64,000 nucleotides of DNA from Marinobacter salexigens (GCF_002806945.1 NZ_NIHC01000007.1:124001-188000); one strand, 5' to 3'. Positions 27,734 to 37,147 are shown, numbered from the stretch's first letter. Numbers and translations: made by a program. The notes: generated by a model not told the origin, from the letters alone.

Positions 27734-28686
27734 TTATCCCTCCTCCTTATCTGATCAAGTTTGAGGGTCTCCTGCTGAATTCGCTCAGGTATCGGATTCA
27801 GATCCCAGATGATTCCCAGCTTTGATAACAACCAGAGCCCATACCAGGTCATATCAATTTCGTACCAGCGAAAGCCTTGCCGAACCGATTGAGGCCAACG
27901 GTGGTGGTTGTTGTGCCACCCTTCACCGAATGTAAGGAGGGCAAGCCAGAAATTGTTGCGGCTGTCGTCGGGAGTCTCAAACCTGCGTTTTCCACAAACA
28001 TGGGAGAGCGAGTTAATGGATACTGTGGCGTGAAACAGGGCGACTGTTGAGATAAAAAAGCCCCAAACCAGCATCTGTAACCCGTTGGTGCCCAGCCCCG
28101 GGGCCCAGGCCGCAAGCCCTTCGCCAAGACTGTAGATCAATACTGCTGCAATGGCGGGTACCAGGGCATCGAATCGATTAATCAGCCTGAGTTCCGGAAA
28201 CTTTAACCAGTCGCGTACGCGCCTTTCGTCGGTAATAAAACCGGCATCACAGGTAAACCACCCCACATGGGACCACCAAAATCCCCCTTGGTGTGGCGAA
28301 TGTAAATCCTGCTCCCGATCCGAATGCTGATGATGATGGCGGTGGTGCGCCGCCCACCAAAGAGGGCCCCGCTGTGCGGCACTGGCACCCAGAATGGCGA
28401 ATATGAATTGGGCGTACCGACTTGTTTTGAACGTCTTGTGTGCAAAGTAGCGGTGGTAGAATCCGGTAATTGCAAACATTCGCACTGAGAAAAAGATAAA
28501 GGCAAAAGTGGCTGCCAACGCACTTACACCGGTGTAAAACGCAAGCAGACATACCAGATGCAGTGCAATAAATGGAATAACACGCACGAAGCTGAATGAA
28601 CGGGAGGTTACGTCGATGTGATCCAAACCTGCATCAGAATCGAACCACCTCAGAATGTTCAAGAACACATTTTGCACTCGGGTCAT
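27730..28686 (-). CDS. acyl-CoA / acyl-lipid desaturase
   Basis: A 318-residue membrane di-iron enzyme with all three histidine boxes: HRYFAHKTFK, HHRHHHQHSD and HNNHHRWPQ. It has four hydrophobic segments. Typical for delta-9 stearoyl-type desaturases that introduce a cis double bond in acyl chains. First gene of the operon, so it may supply the unsaturated substrate for the downstream Cfa-type enzyme. Confidence 0.92.
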   Translation of the reverse strand: MTRVQNVFLNILRWFDSDAGLDHIDVTSRSFSFVRVIPFIALHLVCLLAFYTGVSALAATFAFIFFSVRMFAITGFYHRYFAHKTFKTSRYAQFIFAILGASAAQRGPLWWAAHHRHHHQHSDREQDLHSPHQGGFWWSHVGWFTCDAGFITDERRVRDWLKFPELRLINRFDALVPAIAAVLIYSLGEGLAAWAPGLGTNGLQMLVWGFFISTVALFHATVSINSLSHVCGKRRFETPDDSRNNFWLALLTFGEGWHNNHHRWPQSVRQGFRWYEIDMTWYGLWLLSKLGIIWDLNPIPERIQQETLKLDQIRRRDK

Positions 28687-28804
28687 ACCCTGATTGCCCT
28701 TTTACTTTGAATTGAACCTGTTTAACGAGGCGTATGGAAAGGCCGGGACTGCTCGCCTGCTGGCTTATACGCACTGATCACCGCAATTGGATGTACGATT
28801 AATC

Positions 28805-29848
28805 ATGTTAGATAAAACGCTATGTGAAAATGATATACGCCGTATCGCGATTGTTGGTTCAGGCGTGGCTGGTTTGACTGCAGCCATCAAACTGAAGCAG
28901 CAGGGTCATGAGGTAACTGTATTTGAAAAAAGCCGTGGCCCCGGCGGTCGGCTTGCCGCAAAAAGGTTGGCTGACGGTTCTGCGGATATTGGCGCACAGT
29001 ATTTCACTGCCCGTAATCCGGAATTCCTGCCATTTCTCGCCGAGTTCGCCGGCAATAACCGTTTTGCGTTGTGGAAGGGCGAGTTCGGGTTTCAAGACAA
29101 GGAGGGCGAGTGGCAGGCATTTCCAGATGAGCCGCGCTATGTCGGGTTGCCAAGAATGACCGCAATTTCCCGCGCACTCTCTGCACACGTGAACGTTGTT
29201 GCAGAAACCAGGATTGAAAGTCTTGTCCGGGATGACAATGGTTGGGCTCTTGTTGATACCAGTGGCCAACAGCTTGGCACATTCGAACAGATCATTATTA
29301 CCGCGCCTCCTGCTCAGGCCCGGGATTTGCTGGCACAAAGCCGTTTACCCCACCTGGCTAAGCAGCTTGACGATGCAGTATTCCGAGTATTGCCTTGTTG
29401 GGCTGTAGCCGTTCGTTTTGAGGAGAATCCATGGTCGCGCCATGTTGGGATGCGGTGTGATCATCCAGTGCTTTACTGGGTTGCCAACAATTCAAGCAAA
29501 CCGGGGCGCTCAGACCAGGATCAGCACGGCAGGGGTGCTTGGTGGGTAATGCATGCAGCCCCTGAATGGACGCAGCGGAACGTTGATACAGCGCCTGAAC
29601 AAGTTACAGCTGAGCTGGTAGCAGCATTTCGGGAGCTGACAGGTACAAAGGCCGCTGTTACCGATTCAGTGGCCCATCGCTGGCTGTATGCTCGTTCTGA
29701 AGGTGGAGCGAACAGCGGTCATCTTTGGTTTCCGGAGCAGGGCATTGGCCTTGCAGGCGACTGGCTCAGTGGTGGCAGGGTTGAAGGCGCCTTCGACAGC
29801 GCCTGCAGCCTGGTATCTGCCTGCACGGAACAACCTGTTAGCCAGTAA
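28805..29848 (+). CDS. renalase-like NAD(P)/FAD-dependent oxidoreductase
   Basis: A 347-residue flavoprotein with RIAIVGSGVAGLTAAIKL at the N-terminus, FEKSRGPGGRLAAKR shortly after, and a C-terminal FAD contact GIGLAGDWLSGGRVEGAFDS. This pattern is that of bacterial renalase-like amine oxidases. Substrate unknown. Divergent from the lipid operon, so it may share its control region (28687-28804). I use the ATG at 28805; a TTG at 28787 is in frame. Confidence 0.87.
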   Translation: MLDKTLCENDIRRIAIVGSGVAGLTAAIKLKQQGHEVTVFEKSRGPGGRLAAKRLADGSADIGAQYFTARNPEFLPFLAEFAGNNRFALWKGEFGFQDKEGEWQAFPDEPRYVGLPRMTAISRALSAHVNVVAETRIESLVRDDNGWALVDTSGQQLGTFEQIIITAPPAQARDLLAQSRLPHLAKQLDDAVFRVLPCWAVAVRFEENPWSRHVGMRCDHPVLYWVANNSSKPGRSDQDQHGRGAWWVMHAAPEWTQRNVDTAPEQVTAELVAAFRELTGTKAAVTDSVAHRWLYARSEGGANSGHLWFPEQGIGLAGDWLSGGRVEGAFDSACSLVSACTEQPVSQ

Positions 29849-31322
29849 TCTCTTTCCCGGCATATACGGTGGTGTCTGGGCGAGTGTAGAAATGAGTAAT
29901 GGTTCCATCACTGAACTTGCTGAAAAAGGCACTGACATCGGTGATCTTTTTCAGCGAGCGCGTGCGGTTCACCGGGTCCCGAACCAGCACTTTGATGCCG
30001 TTGAAATTGTCCTGAATATTGGAGAAGCGAGCCCGCATGGAGCAGGTAACTACATGGGCCGGATTCAATTCCATGGCTTGCGCCAACCAGGCGCTGTGAC
30101 TTTCAATGCTGCTGGGTGAAAGGTCCTCGCGGGTATCCAGGTGGTTCAGCTTTACACGGTTTACAATGCAGAAGGAAAAGCTGTCCGGTCGTTTGCGTGC
30201 AACTTTCCGGAAAGCCTCCCAGAAGAAGTTGTCTGTGAGTTCGGCAAAGTACTGCATGTTACTCAGGCAGGTATCTACCCACTCAAAATTCTCCGGGTCT
30301 TCCAGCACCTCATTGATGGCTTCCCGCAACAACCAGTCAAAGCCCAGTGCGGTTTTGTGGGCATAAACCTTTCGGTACATTTGATAACGGCTGTATACAA
30401 AGTCCTCCAGCGCCCCCAGTCCTTTTTGAGTTATTGCCAGCCCCAGCCAGGGCTCTGACTCATCCCAGCCAAAGCGCAGGTTACTGAGCAGGTGGTCGAG
30501 GTTAAACCCGCCGATAGTAACGGATGAGTGGAACCCATCGCGCAGCATGTAGTCGGCACGATCGGCATCAATTTCTCCGGAGACAATGGATGAAAGCAGG
30601 CCTAACACCAGTTGTGGAATGTTTTCACTGATTAGTGAACCAGCCTCGGCATCTTCCCCTGCAATAAACCCCCAGAAGGTGCGGGCGTGGCGGCAGAAGG
30701 TCTCGCTGGGGGTCACTTCCGTAGTTTCCATAATCCCGATGATATCCTCGGCATGGAGCCCAGCGGAGGCGAGATCGATAGCACCAAGCACATCATGGGC
30801 TACTCGAACAGAATAGTGTTCATGCTCCAGCTCTTCCGGAACGGTGCTGTGATAGGCCGAATAGTCTGTACCTTCCCAGAGATCTGTAAACCGACCGGGC
30901 CGGCTCATCAGTTCACGAATCCGTTGGGCCTTGGTGAACTGGTGGGAGAAGCTTGAGTGGCCACTGTCGTGGAGCAAACACCCCATGCGGATGGTTTTGG
31001 CGAGGTAATCAATGGCGTCCAGCTGGTTCAAGCTCAGGTCGGTACGGTCGCTAAGTTTGCGCTCGCGCAAATAGGCGTTGATCATTGAGCGGAACATGCG
31101 TGTGCCAACGTGCATTACACCAATACTGTGAAGAAAGCGTGAATGGGTGGCCCCCGGGAACACCAAGCTAAGAATGTCGTTCTGGCAGATGTTGCGCAGG
31201 CGCTGGAACAGGGGGTGGTCAATCACCTGAACCTCATGCCGGTACAAAGGGATGGCACCGTGAACCGGGTCCATAATCAACTTGTCATAAGCGCCTAACA
31301 GATCATTGACCGCACTTCTCAT
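29838..31322 (-). CDS. HD domain phosphohydrolase (COG1078 family)
   Basis: A 494-residue HD superfamily enzyme. The first metal histidine is in ATHSRFLHSIGV and the HD pair in CLLHDSGHSSFSHQF. It opens with PVHGAIPLYRHEVQVIDHP, typical of the COG1078 dGTPase-like family, some of which hydrolyse dNTPs. The substrate is unknown; related HD proteins act in phage defence but nothing else here suggests that. Overlaps its convergent neighbour by 11 bases. Confidence 0.88.
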   Translation of the reverse strand: MRSAVNDLLGAYDKLIMDPVHGAIPLYRHEVQVIDHPLFQRLRNICQNDILSLVFPGATHSRFLHSIGVMHVGTRMFRSMINAYLRERKLSDRTDLSLNQLDAIDYLAKTIRMGCLLHDSGHSSFSHQFTKAQRIRELMSRPGRFTDLWEGTDYSAYHSTVPEELEHEHYSVRVAHDVLGAIDLASAGLHAEDIIGIMETTEVTPSETFCRHARTFWGFIAGEDAEAGSLISENIPQLVLGLLSSIVSGEIDADRADYMLRDGFHSSVTIGGFNLDHLLSNLRFGWDESEPWLGLAITQKGLGALEDFVYSRYQMYRKVYAHKTALGFDWLLREAINEVLEDPENFEWVDTCLSNMQYFAELTDNFFWEAFRKVARKRPDSFSFCIVNRVKLNHLDTREDLSPSSIESHSAWLAQAMELNPAHVVTCSMRARFSNIQDNFNGIKVLVRDPVNRTRSLKKITDVSAFFSKFSDGTITHFYTRPDTTVYAGKEITG

Positions 31323-31435
31323 TCGCAGGAATCTCCGGGTTTCGTCAATCTGGCCTTGTTATATCACAAGGGCGTGCCAAAATAGGTTTTGAAACGACGA
31401 TTTTCGTTTATCGCTGGTAGTTTAGGGCAGTAGCC

Positions 31436-32656
31436 ATGACCTCGCGCACCGGGCGCCTACTCATTCAAATACTGATCATTGATGCAGACGAGAAAGCTCG
31501 CACCGAGCTTGCACGCTACCTTGAAACAAGGGGCTTTTACGTTTCCGGCTATCGGGATCTCACCACGGCAATTTCGATTTTCGACAGTAACATGCCCGAT
31601 GTGATCTTTGCAGATTTGCAAGCACCTCAAATAGAGAGCCTTGCCGATCATCTGGATCAGGTGGAATCCCCCACGCCTATTGTTGCCTTTTCATCAACTG
31701 AGTCCAGCAAGCAGGTTGTTGATGCACTGCGTGCCGGCGCATCCGATTTTGTTCTCAAACCGTTCAGCAAAGACAAAAAAGCCCTGAACGATGTGATTCG
31801 AAAGTTGCTTGATCGTGTAAGGCTAAGCCGTCTCAACCAGCTATACCGTCAGGAACTGGAAGATGCCAATCGGGATTTGCGAAACGGCATCGCGGAGCTG
31901 CGTGCTGATCAGAGGGCCGGGCGCAAAGTTCAGATGCGGATGCTCCCGGAAAAAGTGCAGTTGACTGGCGGCCTTCATGCCGAACACCTTATTAAACCTT
32001 CACTGTATCTGAGTGGCGATTTTCTCGATTACTTTCCATTGAGTAATGACAAAACACTGGTTTATATTGCGGATGTCTCTGGCCACGGAGCCAGCTCCGC
32101 GTTCGTAACTGTGCTGCTGAAAAACCTCAGCAATCGATTGCAGAGGAATCTTCGCCGAGGCTCTACAGACGATATTCTTTACCCAGACAAATTCCTCGAG
32201 CGAATTAACTCGGAGTTGCTTGATACTGGCCTGGGCAAACACGTTACAATTTTTGTTGGTATAATTTCGGTTAGTGAGCGTAAATTACGTTATTCGGTAG
32301 GCGCCCACTTCCCGATGCCTGTGCTCTCTTTTGAAGGCGGAGAGACAGCTTTTCTGGAGGGTAGTGGACTTCCAGTGGGGCTTTTTGAATCCCCACAGTG
32401 GGAGGTTTACGAAGTCGTACTGGATAAACCTTTCCACCTGATTCTTTTTTCAGATGGAATTCTCGAAGTCATCCGGCAAAAGAGTCTGGACGAAAAGGAA
32501 CAGAGACTACTTGAACTCGTATCTGGAGGTCGTCACACTGTCGCATCTCTAAGCGAGGCTCTCAATCTCGATGAGATCACGGAGTTACCGGACGATATCG
32601 GTATAGTGACGGTCACTGATACGGTTACAGTGTCAGACAACACATCGTTGAAATAG
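31436..32656 (+). CDS. response regulator with PP2C/SpoIIE phosphatase output
   Basis: A 406-residue signalling protein. The receiver domain (about 10-125) has its acidic pair near Asp16 and Asp18, phosphoacceptor Asp60 in IFADLQAP and Lys108 in VLKPFSK. A helical linker precedes a SpoIIE-type phosphatase with metal aspartates in YIADVSGHGASSAF and LILFSDGILEV. This matches HsbR of Pseudomonas in domain order. It likely dephosphorylates the STAS protein encoded eight bases further on. Confidence 0.9.
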   Translation: MTSRTGRLLIQILIIDADEKARTELARYLETRGFYVSGYRDLTTAISIFDSNMPDVIFADLQAPQIESLADHLDQVESPTPIVAFSSTESSKQVVDALRAGASDFVLKPFSKDKKALNDVIRKLLDRVRLSRLNQLYRQELEDANRDLRNGIAELRADQRAGRKVQMRMLPEKVQLTGGLHAEHLIKPSLYLSGDFLDYFPLSNDKTLVYIADVSGHGASSAFVTVLLKNLSNRLQRNLRRGSTDDILYPDKFLERINSELLDTGLGKHVTIFVGIISVSERKLRYSVGAHFPMPVLSFEGGETAFLEGSGLPVGLFESPQWEVYEVVLDKPFHLILFSDGILEVIRQKSLDEKEQRLLELVSGGRHTVASLSEALNLDEITELPDDIGIVTVTDTVTVSDNTSLK

Positions 32657-32672
32657 TGGCAGTGTGAGAGAC

Positions 32673-33164
32673 ATGGCTGGTTATAAGATCCTACAGGCTG
32701 AAAAACAGGGCATTTATGTCCTGAAGTTTATTGGGGAAATCCGGCTGAACTTATGTTGCACGCTGGACAACCTGGTTGATTCCATCACTTTGGATCCGTT
32801 GTTCAAAACCGTGGTGATTGACCTCACGGAAACGGAAATAATCGATAGCACCACCCTTGGGCTGCTCGCTAAAATCGCGATGGCTGCTCACAAGCAAAGC
32901 AACTTTTTGCCTACGTTGATTTCCACCAACCCGGACATTACCCGCATCATTACCTCCATGGGTTTTGACAAAATCTTTATCATTGTCCGTGAGCCAGCCT
33001 CCCGCATTGAAGAACTCGAAGAAATACCTGTGCTAAGAGCCAGTGAACAAGATGTTCGTGACAGTGTACTGGCCGCCCATAAAGTACTTATGGGGCTGAA
33101 CAAACAAAACCGGGAAGAGTTCAAGAATCTGGTGCGCGCTTTGGAATGCGAAGAACCTGGCTAA
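32673..33164 (+). CDS. STAS domain anti-sigma factor antagonist (HsbA-like)
   Basis: A 163-residue protein with a STAS fold. The phosphorylatable serine is in EIIDSTTLGLLAKIA (Ser59), then SMGFDKIF. In Pseudomonas HsbA is toggled by HsbR and binds FlgM to switch between swimming and biofilm. The equivalent partner here is outside the window. The start at 32673 is preferred; a GTG at 32664 is in frame. Confidence 0.88.
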   Translation: MAGYKILQAEKQGIYVLKFIGEIRLNLCCTLDNLVDSITLDPLFKTVVIDLTETEIIDSTTLGLLAKIAMAAHKQSNFLPTLISTNPDITRIITSMGFDKIFIIVREPASRIEELEEIPVLRASEQDVRDSVLAAHKVLMGLNKQNREEFKNLVRALECEEPG

Positions 33165-33237
33165 GCCAGGGTGCCTGCCGTGCTGTCCATGTGGTGGCTT
33201 GCAGATTCGGACCTGATACAACACAAACGGAAGAACT

Positions 33238-34308
33238 ATGCCTGAAAAAAATGAGCTCCTTGAAAACGGGGCCAAAGAGCCGGTGCATGATGTGGCGGTT
33301 CTTGGAGGCGGCAGCTTTGGCTCTGCCATGGCAAAGGTACTTGGAGAGAATGGCCACCGGGTTCATTTCTGGATGCGAGATGAGGCCCAGGTCGAGGAAA
33401 TCAACCAAACCCGCATAAACAGCCGGTACATGCCCGAAGTCGAGCTAAAAGGCGATATACAGCCGACTACCGATCTTGCCAGTGCCGTACGCAAGGCAGA
33501 AATCGTGTTTGTTGCCATCCCGAGCAAGGCTTTTCGCACGGTCATTCGTGAGAACTGCGATAAATTCCGGGAAGGACAGATCGTAGTAAGCCTGACAAAG
33601 GGCATCGAAGCCCACGGCTTCAAACTCATGAGTGAAATACTCCAGGAAGAGGTTCCCCGCTGCCGGATTGGTGTACTGAGCGGCCCAAACCTGGCCAGTG
33701 AAATTGTAAACCGGGATCTTACCGCCACGGTGATCGCCTCCAAGGACCCTGAGCTACGCAGCACTGTTCAGAATCTGCTCGGCTGCGAATATTTCCGTGT
33801 TTACGCCAACGTAGATATATACGGCGTTGAGCTGGCGGGCGCACTAAAGAATATTTATGCCATCGTTGCCGGCTTGGCGTCTGCCCTGAATATGGGCGAG
33901 AACGCCAAGGCTATGCTGATTACTCGAGGGCTGGCGGAAATGAGCCGTTTTGCGGTGAGCCTCGGTGCCAACCCAATGACTTTTATGGGGCTGGCGGGCG
34001 TAGGCGATCTGATTGTGACCTGCACCTCACCAAAAAGCCGTAACTTTCGTGTTGGCTATGCGGTAGGGGAAGGTAAAAAGTTGGACGATGCCGTGGCGGA
34101 GCTGGGGCAAGTTGCCGAAGGCATCTATACGCTGAAGCTGGTGAAAGAAAAGGCCGAAGCTATAGGGATATATATGCCTCTGGTTAAGGGGCTCTATGAA
34201 ATTCTGTACGGCAACGCATCCATCAGTGCAGTGATCAGCAGTCTGATGATGTCTATTCAGAATTCCGACGTGGAGTTTATTCTTCCCCGAACCATCGCTG
34301 AGCAATAG
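33238..34308 (+). CDS. gpsA: glycerol-3-phosphate dehydrogenase [NAD(P)+]
   Basis: A 356-residue enzyme making sn-glycerol-3-phosphate for phospholipid synthesis. The NAD(P) site is VAVLGGGSFGSAMAKVLGE; the catalytic Lys lies in VELAGALKNIYAIVAGLA; TCTSPKSRNFRVG completes the family signature. It carries about 16 extra N-terminal residues over E. coli GpsA. It opens a run of closely spaced rightward genes (sixA, radical SAM, DUF1285). Confidence 0.96.
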   Translation: MPEKNELLENGAKEPVHDVAVLGGGSFGSAMAKVLGENGHRVHFWMRDEAQVEEINQTRINSRYMPEVELKGDIQPTTDLASAVRKAEIVFVAIPSKAFRTVIRENCDKFREGQIVVSLTKGIEAHGFKLMSEILQEEVPRCRIGVLSGPNLASEIVNRDLTATVIASKDPELRSTVQNLLGCEYFRVYANVDIYGVELAGALKNIYAIVAGLASALNMGENAKAMLITRGLAEMSRFAVSLGANPMTFMGLAGVGDLIVTCTSPKSRNFRVGYAVGEGKKLDDAVAELGQVAEGIYTLKLVKEKAEAIGIYMPLVKGLYEILYGNASISAVISSLMMSIQNSDVEFILPRTIAEQ

Positions 34309-34332
34309 GGGAACCGCCACCGGAGGTTAACT

Positions 34333-34782
34333 GTGCATCTACTCATCATGCGCCATGGCGAAGCCGGCTGGCATTCGCTGGATCAAGACAGAACACTCAC
34401 CGAAGCTGGTCGTCAGCAAGTTGCCCAATGTGCAACAGAGATCGCCAAATCGCCTTGGCGGCCTGAAAAGATCTGGACCAGCCCCTATGTGCGAGCAAGG
34501 CAAACGGCCGCGATTGTTTCAGAAATCCTGAATTGTCCTGTAGAAGAAAAAAGCTTTATTACCCCCGAAGACGACCCCGGGCTGTGCCTGAATGCGTTGC
34601 TTGAAAACAAACACTCTCCCTTGATGCTGGTATCACACATGCCGTTGGTAGGTGCGTTATCCACATTGCTCGTGGACGGACACCGCCGCGGCATTCCCTT
34701 TATGACAGCACAGGCTGTGGTTCTGGATATGCCCGTGGTTGGCCCTGGCTGTGCAGACTTGAAAACCCAGTTTTTACCCTGA
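34333..34782 (+). CDS. sixA: phosphohistidine phosphatase SixA
   Basis: A 149-residue histidine phosphatase. The catalytic RHG is in LLIMRHGEAGWH near the N-terminus and the second histidine is in MLVSHMPLVGAL. SixA removes phosphate from histidine, for example on the Hpt domain of ArcB or on nitrogen-PTS protein NPr. GTG start at 34333, with GGAGG six bases before it. Close linkage to gpsA is common in gammaproteobacteria. Confidence 0.92.
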   Translation: MHLLIMRHGEAGWHSLDQDRTLTEAGRQQVAQCATEIAKSPWRPEKIWTSPYVRARQTAAIVSEILNCPVEEKSFITPEDDPGLCLNALLENKHSPLMLVSHMPLVGALSTLLVDGHRRGIPFMTAQAVVLDMPVVGPGCADLKTQFLP

Positions 34783-34824
34783 TCTATTCAGATTAAGAGG
34801 TATTTCTTTTTTTGAGTGCAGACT

Positions 34825-35721
34825 ATGTACAGTTTTCCTATTGATTACATCGAACCCGTTTTTCGGCCTCCCAGTGAAGCCAAATCACTGATTCTCCCCG
34901 TTACCAACGGGTGTTCATGGAATAAATGCACCTTCTGTGAAATGTACACCCAGCCCCAGAAGAAATTCCGGGCTCGCAAGCCAGAAGATGTGCGACAGGA
35001 TATTGAAAATGCAGCGAAAAGCCTGGGTGGTGTAAGGCGGGTTTTCCTGGCAGATGGCGACGCCATGGTGCTGCCAACCCGCCGTTTATTGGAGATCCTG
35101 GGCCAGTTGAATGACGCTTTTCCTGATTTACAGCGAGTGTCCAGCTACTGCCTGCCGAGAAACCTTGCGAAGAAGACCGTAGAAGAGCTCAGGCAGCTTC
35201 GGGAAGCCGGGCTAAAGATTCTTTACGTTGGTATGGAGTCCGGTGACGACGAAGTACTTCGGCGTATCAATAAGGGTGAAACCTGGGAATCAACACGGTC
35301 AGCCTTGGTCAAAATCCGTGAAGCTGGGTTAACGAGTTCCGTCATGGTGCTTAATGGCTTGGGCGGCGAAACCCTTTCGCGCCAACATGCCATCAACACG
35401 GCAACTCTTTGCAACGAGACCCAGCCGGATTATCTTTCAACCCTGGTCGTGAGTTTCCCTCAGGGTGAAGAGCGCTTCCGCGAGGGTTTTGGTGAGGATT
35501 TTGTACCGCTTACCCAGCAAGGCTTATTTGAAGAGATTCGAACCTTCCTTGAGCACCTGGAGCTGGAGCGAACCGTATTCAGAAGCGACCATGCCTCCAA
35601 CTATCTGATCCTCAAAGGGACTCTGGGCCGTGACAAACAGAAGCTTCTGGATCAGGTTAACCTGGCCATCACAAGCCCCGGCGCTGTGCCGCTCAGGGCC
35701 GAGTGGCAGCGTGGGTTGTAA
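34825..35721 (+). CDS. radical SAM protein with CX4CX2C motif
   Basis: A 298-residue radical SAM enzyme. The cluster motif is NGCSWNKCTFCEMY, where the first two cysteines are four residues apart rather than the canonical three. Other family signs are VFLADGDAMV, then YVGMESGDDEVL and VLNGLGGE. Reaction unknown; the set is seen as an uncharacterised COG1032-like group. Start at 34825 is uncertain; GTG at 34816 is also in frame, and the AAGAGG upstream is far away. Confidence 0.85.
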   Translation: MYSFPIDYIEPVFRPPSEAKSLILPVTNGCSWNKCTFCEMYTQPQKKFRARKPEDVRQDIENAAKSLGGVRRVFLADGDAMVLPTRRLLEILGQLNDAFPDLQRVSSYCLPRNLAKKTVEELRQLREAGLKILYVGMESGDDEVLRRINKGETWESTRSALVKIREAGLTSSVMVLNGLGGETLSRQHAINTATLCNETQPDYLSTLVVSFPQGEERFREGFGEDFVPLTQQGLFEEIRTFLEHLELERTVFRSDHASNYLILKGTLGRDKQKLLDQVNLAITSPGAVPLRAEWQRGL

Positions 35722-35745
35722 TTTACCGGTTAGCGGAGCAGAGAT

Positions 35746-36312
35746 ATGAGCCAGAGCCCGGACAATCTTGTTAAACAGGTGCAGAAAGCCGGAAAGAACC
35801 TCAGCCATCCACCATTGGATAAATGGCACCCGGAATTGTCCGGAGACATGGACCTGCGGGTAAGCCGCGACGGCCTATGGATACATAAGGGCGAACCAAT
35901 CAGCCGCGAAGCCATTGTTAAACTGTTTTCAACCATACTCCGCCGCGAAGAAGACCAGAATTATTACCTGGTAACGCCCGTTGAGAAATGGCGGATTCAG
36001 GTTGAGGATACGCCCTTGCTTGCCCACTCACTTACCGTTGAGGGAAGTGGCGAACAGCAGATTATAAAGTTAACCACCAACGTGGGCGAAACTCTGGAAG
36101 TCGGCGAAGAGCACCCTCTGGACGTTGGCAGCTACGACGACTCTGGGCAACCACGCCCTGTCGTTCGGGTTCGCCATGGTGTCGATGCCCGCCTCGTAAC
36201 CGCGGCTTACTACGATTTGACAGAGCATGTTGTAGAGCAGGTGATCGACGGTACGCCGGTACTGGGCGTATTCAGCCAGGGAAATTTCTACAAAATCGGA
36301 CAGGGCGGTTGA
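35746..36312 (+). CDS. DUF1285 protein
   Basis: A 188-residue soluble protein. Conserved features are DLRVSRDGLWIHKGEPI, SREAIVKLFSTILRREED and YYLVTPVEKWRIQVED. The family has a solved structure from structural genomics but no known function. GGAG lies eight bases before the ATG. Follows the radical SAM gene by 24 bases. Confidence 0.88.
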   Translation: MSQSPDNLVKQVQKAGKNLSHPPLDKWHPELSGDMDLRVSRDGLWIHKGEPISREAIVKLFSTILRREEDQNYYLVTPVEKWRIQVEDTPLLAHSLTVEGSGEQQIIKLTTNVGETLEVGEEHPLDVGSYDDSGQPRPVVRVRHGVDARLVTAAYYDLTEHVVEQVIDGTPVLGVFSQGNFYKIGQGG

Positions 36313-36512
36313 AAAGCCTGGCGGTGCCCCCAGAAATGACGGTGGAAAAGGTACTCTGTCAGTTGTTAAACTGTACTTTCGTGCTTGTTATGAGCCCGGC
36401 TCTCAAATGAGGCCCGGTGGTCGTTAGTCCCTCTGTTCAGTCTGGCTGTTCATGATTACTTTCGATTACCCTTAATCAATCAAACAGTCATTGCGACACT
36501 CAAGGAGATCAC

Positions 36513-36974
36513 ATGGCCCAACCTCGCGTTGTTACCATCCACTACACGCTCACCAACAACCAGGGAGAAGAGCTGGACTCTTCCCGTGGCGAAGGTCGCG
36601 AGCCGCTGGCTTATCTGGAAGGTGCACAGAACATCATCGGTGGGCTTGAAAGTGCTCTGACCGAAAAGAACGCAGGCGACCAGGTTAAAGTTTCCGTTGA
36701 GCCTGCGGAAGGCTACGGCGAAATCAACGAAGAGCTGGTTCAGCCAGTTCCACGCACCGCGTTTGAAGGTGTAGACACGATTGAGCCAGGTATGCAGTTC
36801 CAGGCACAGACTCCGGGCGGCCCCCAGGTTGTTCGTGTTGTGGAAGTGAGCGAAGAAACCGTCACTATCGACGCAAACCACCCGCTTGCTGGCGAGACTC
36901 TGCACTTTGATGTTGAAATCATCGAAGCGCGTGACGCCACTGACGAAGAGCAGGAGCACGGCCACGCTCACTAA
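36513..36974 (+). CDS. slyD: FKBP-type peptidyl-prolyl isomerase (SlyD-like)
   Basis: A 153-residue protein. The split FKBP domain contains IHYTLTNNQGEELDSS, PLAYLEGAQNIIGGLE and the inserted flap. The end is a short acidic and histidine tail (EEQEHGHAH), much shorter than the metal-binding tail of E. coli SlyD. Translation begins after AAGGAG. Ends at a strong terminator. Confidence 0.93.
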   Translation: MAQPRVVTIHYTLTNNQGEELDSSRGEGREPLAYLEGAQNIIGGLESALTEKNAGDQVKVSVEPAEGYGEINEELVQPVPRTAFEGVDTIEPGMQFQAQTPGGPQVVRVVEVSEETVTIDANHPLAGETLHFDVEIIEARDATDEEQEHGHAH

Positions 36975-36997
36975 GAGCGTTACCGCAGTTTCTGAAG

Positions 36998-37022
36998 AAG
37001 GCTCCTGCGGGAGCCTTTTTTG
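36998..37022 (+). terminator. rho-independent terminator after slyD
   Basis: AAGGCTCC at 36998-37005, a TGCG loop, GGAGCCTT at 37010-37017 and a T run. Confidence 0.92.
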
Positions 37023-37083
37023 TGCCTGTAACGGTAATCTCCGCACTGAAAATGGGGGGGCGGGATTCAACAAACGCCCATAA

Positions 37084-37147
37084 AAAAGCGGAAATGCAGC
37101 TTTAACCACATTTCCGCTTTTGAAGCACTAAGAGGCTTAGTGCTTTT
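37084..37147. terminator. tandem hairpins between convergent slyD and etfD
   Basis: The first stem is 13 bases, AAAAGCGGAAATG at 37084-37096 with its reverse complement at 37109-37121, and serves either strand. The second has AAGCACTAAG at 37123-37132 with CTTAGTGCTT at 37136-37145. The pair likely stops the leftward etfD transcript and backs up the slyD terminator. Confidence 0.8.

Noticed and set aside
29838..31322. HD phosphohydrolase as part of a phage-defence system
   Set aside because: No defence partners, mobile genes or anomalous composition nearby; the COG1078 family is widespread.
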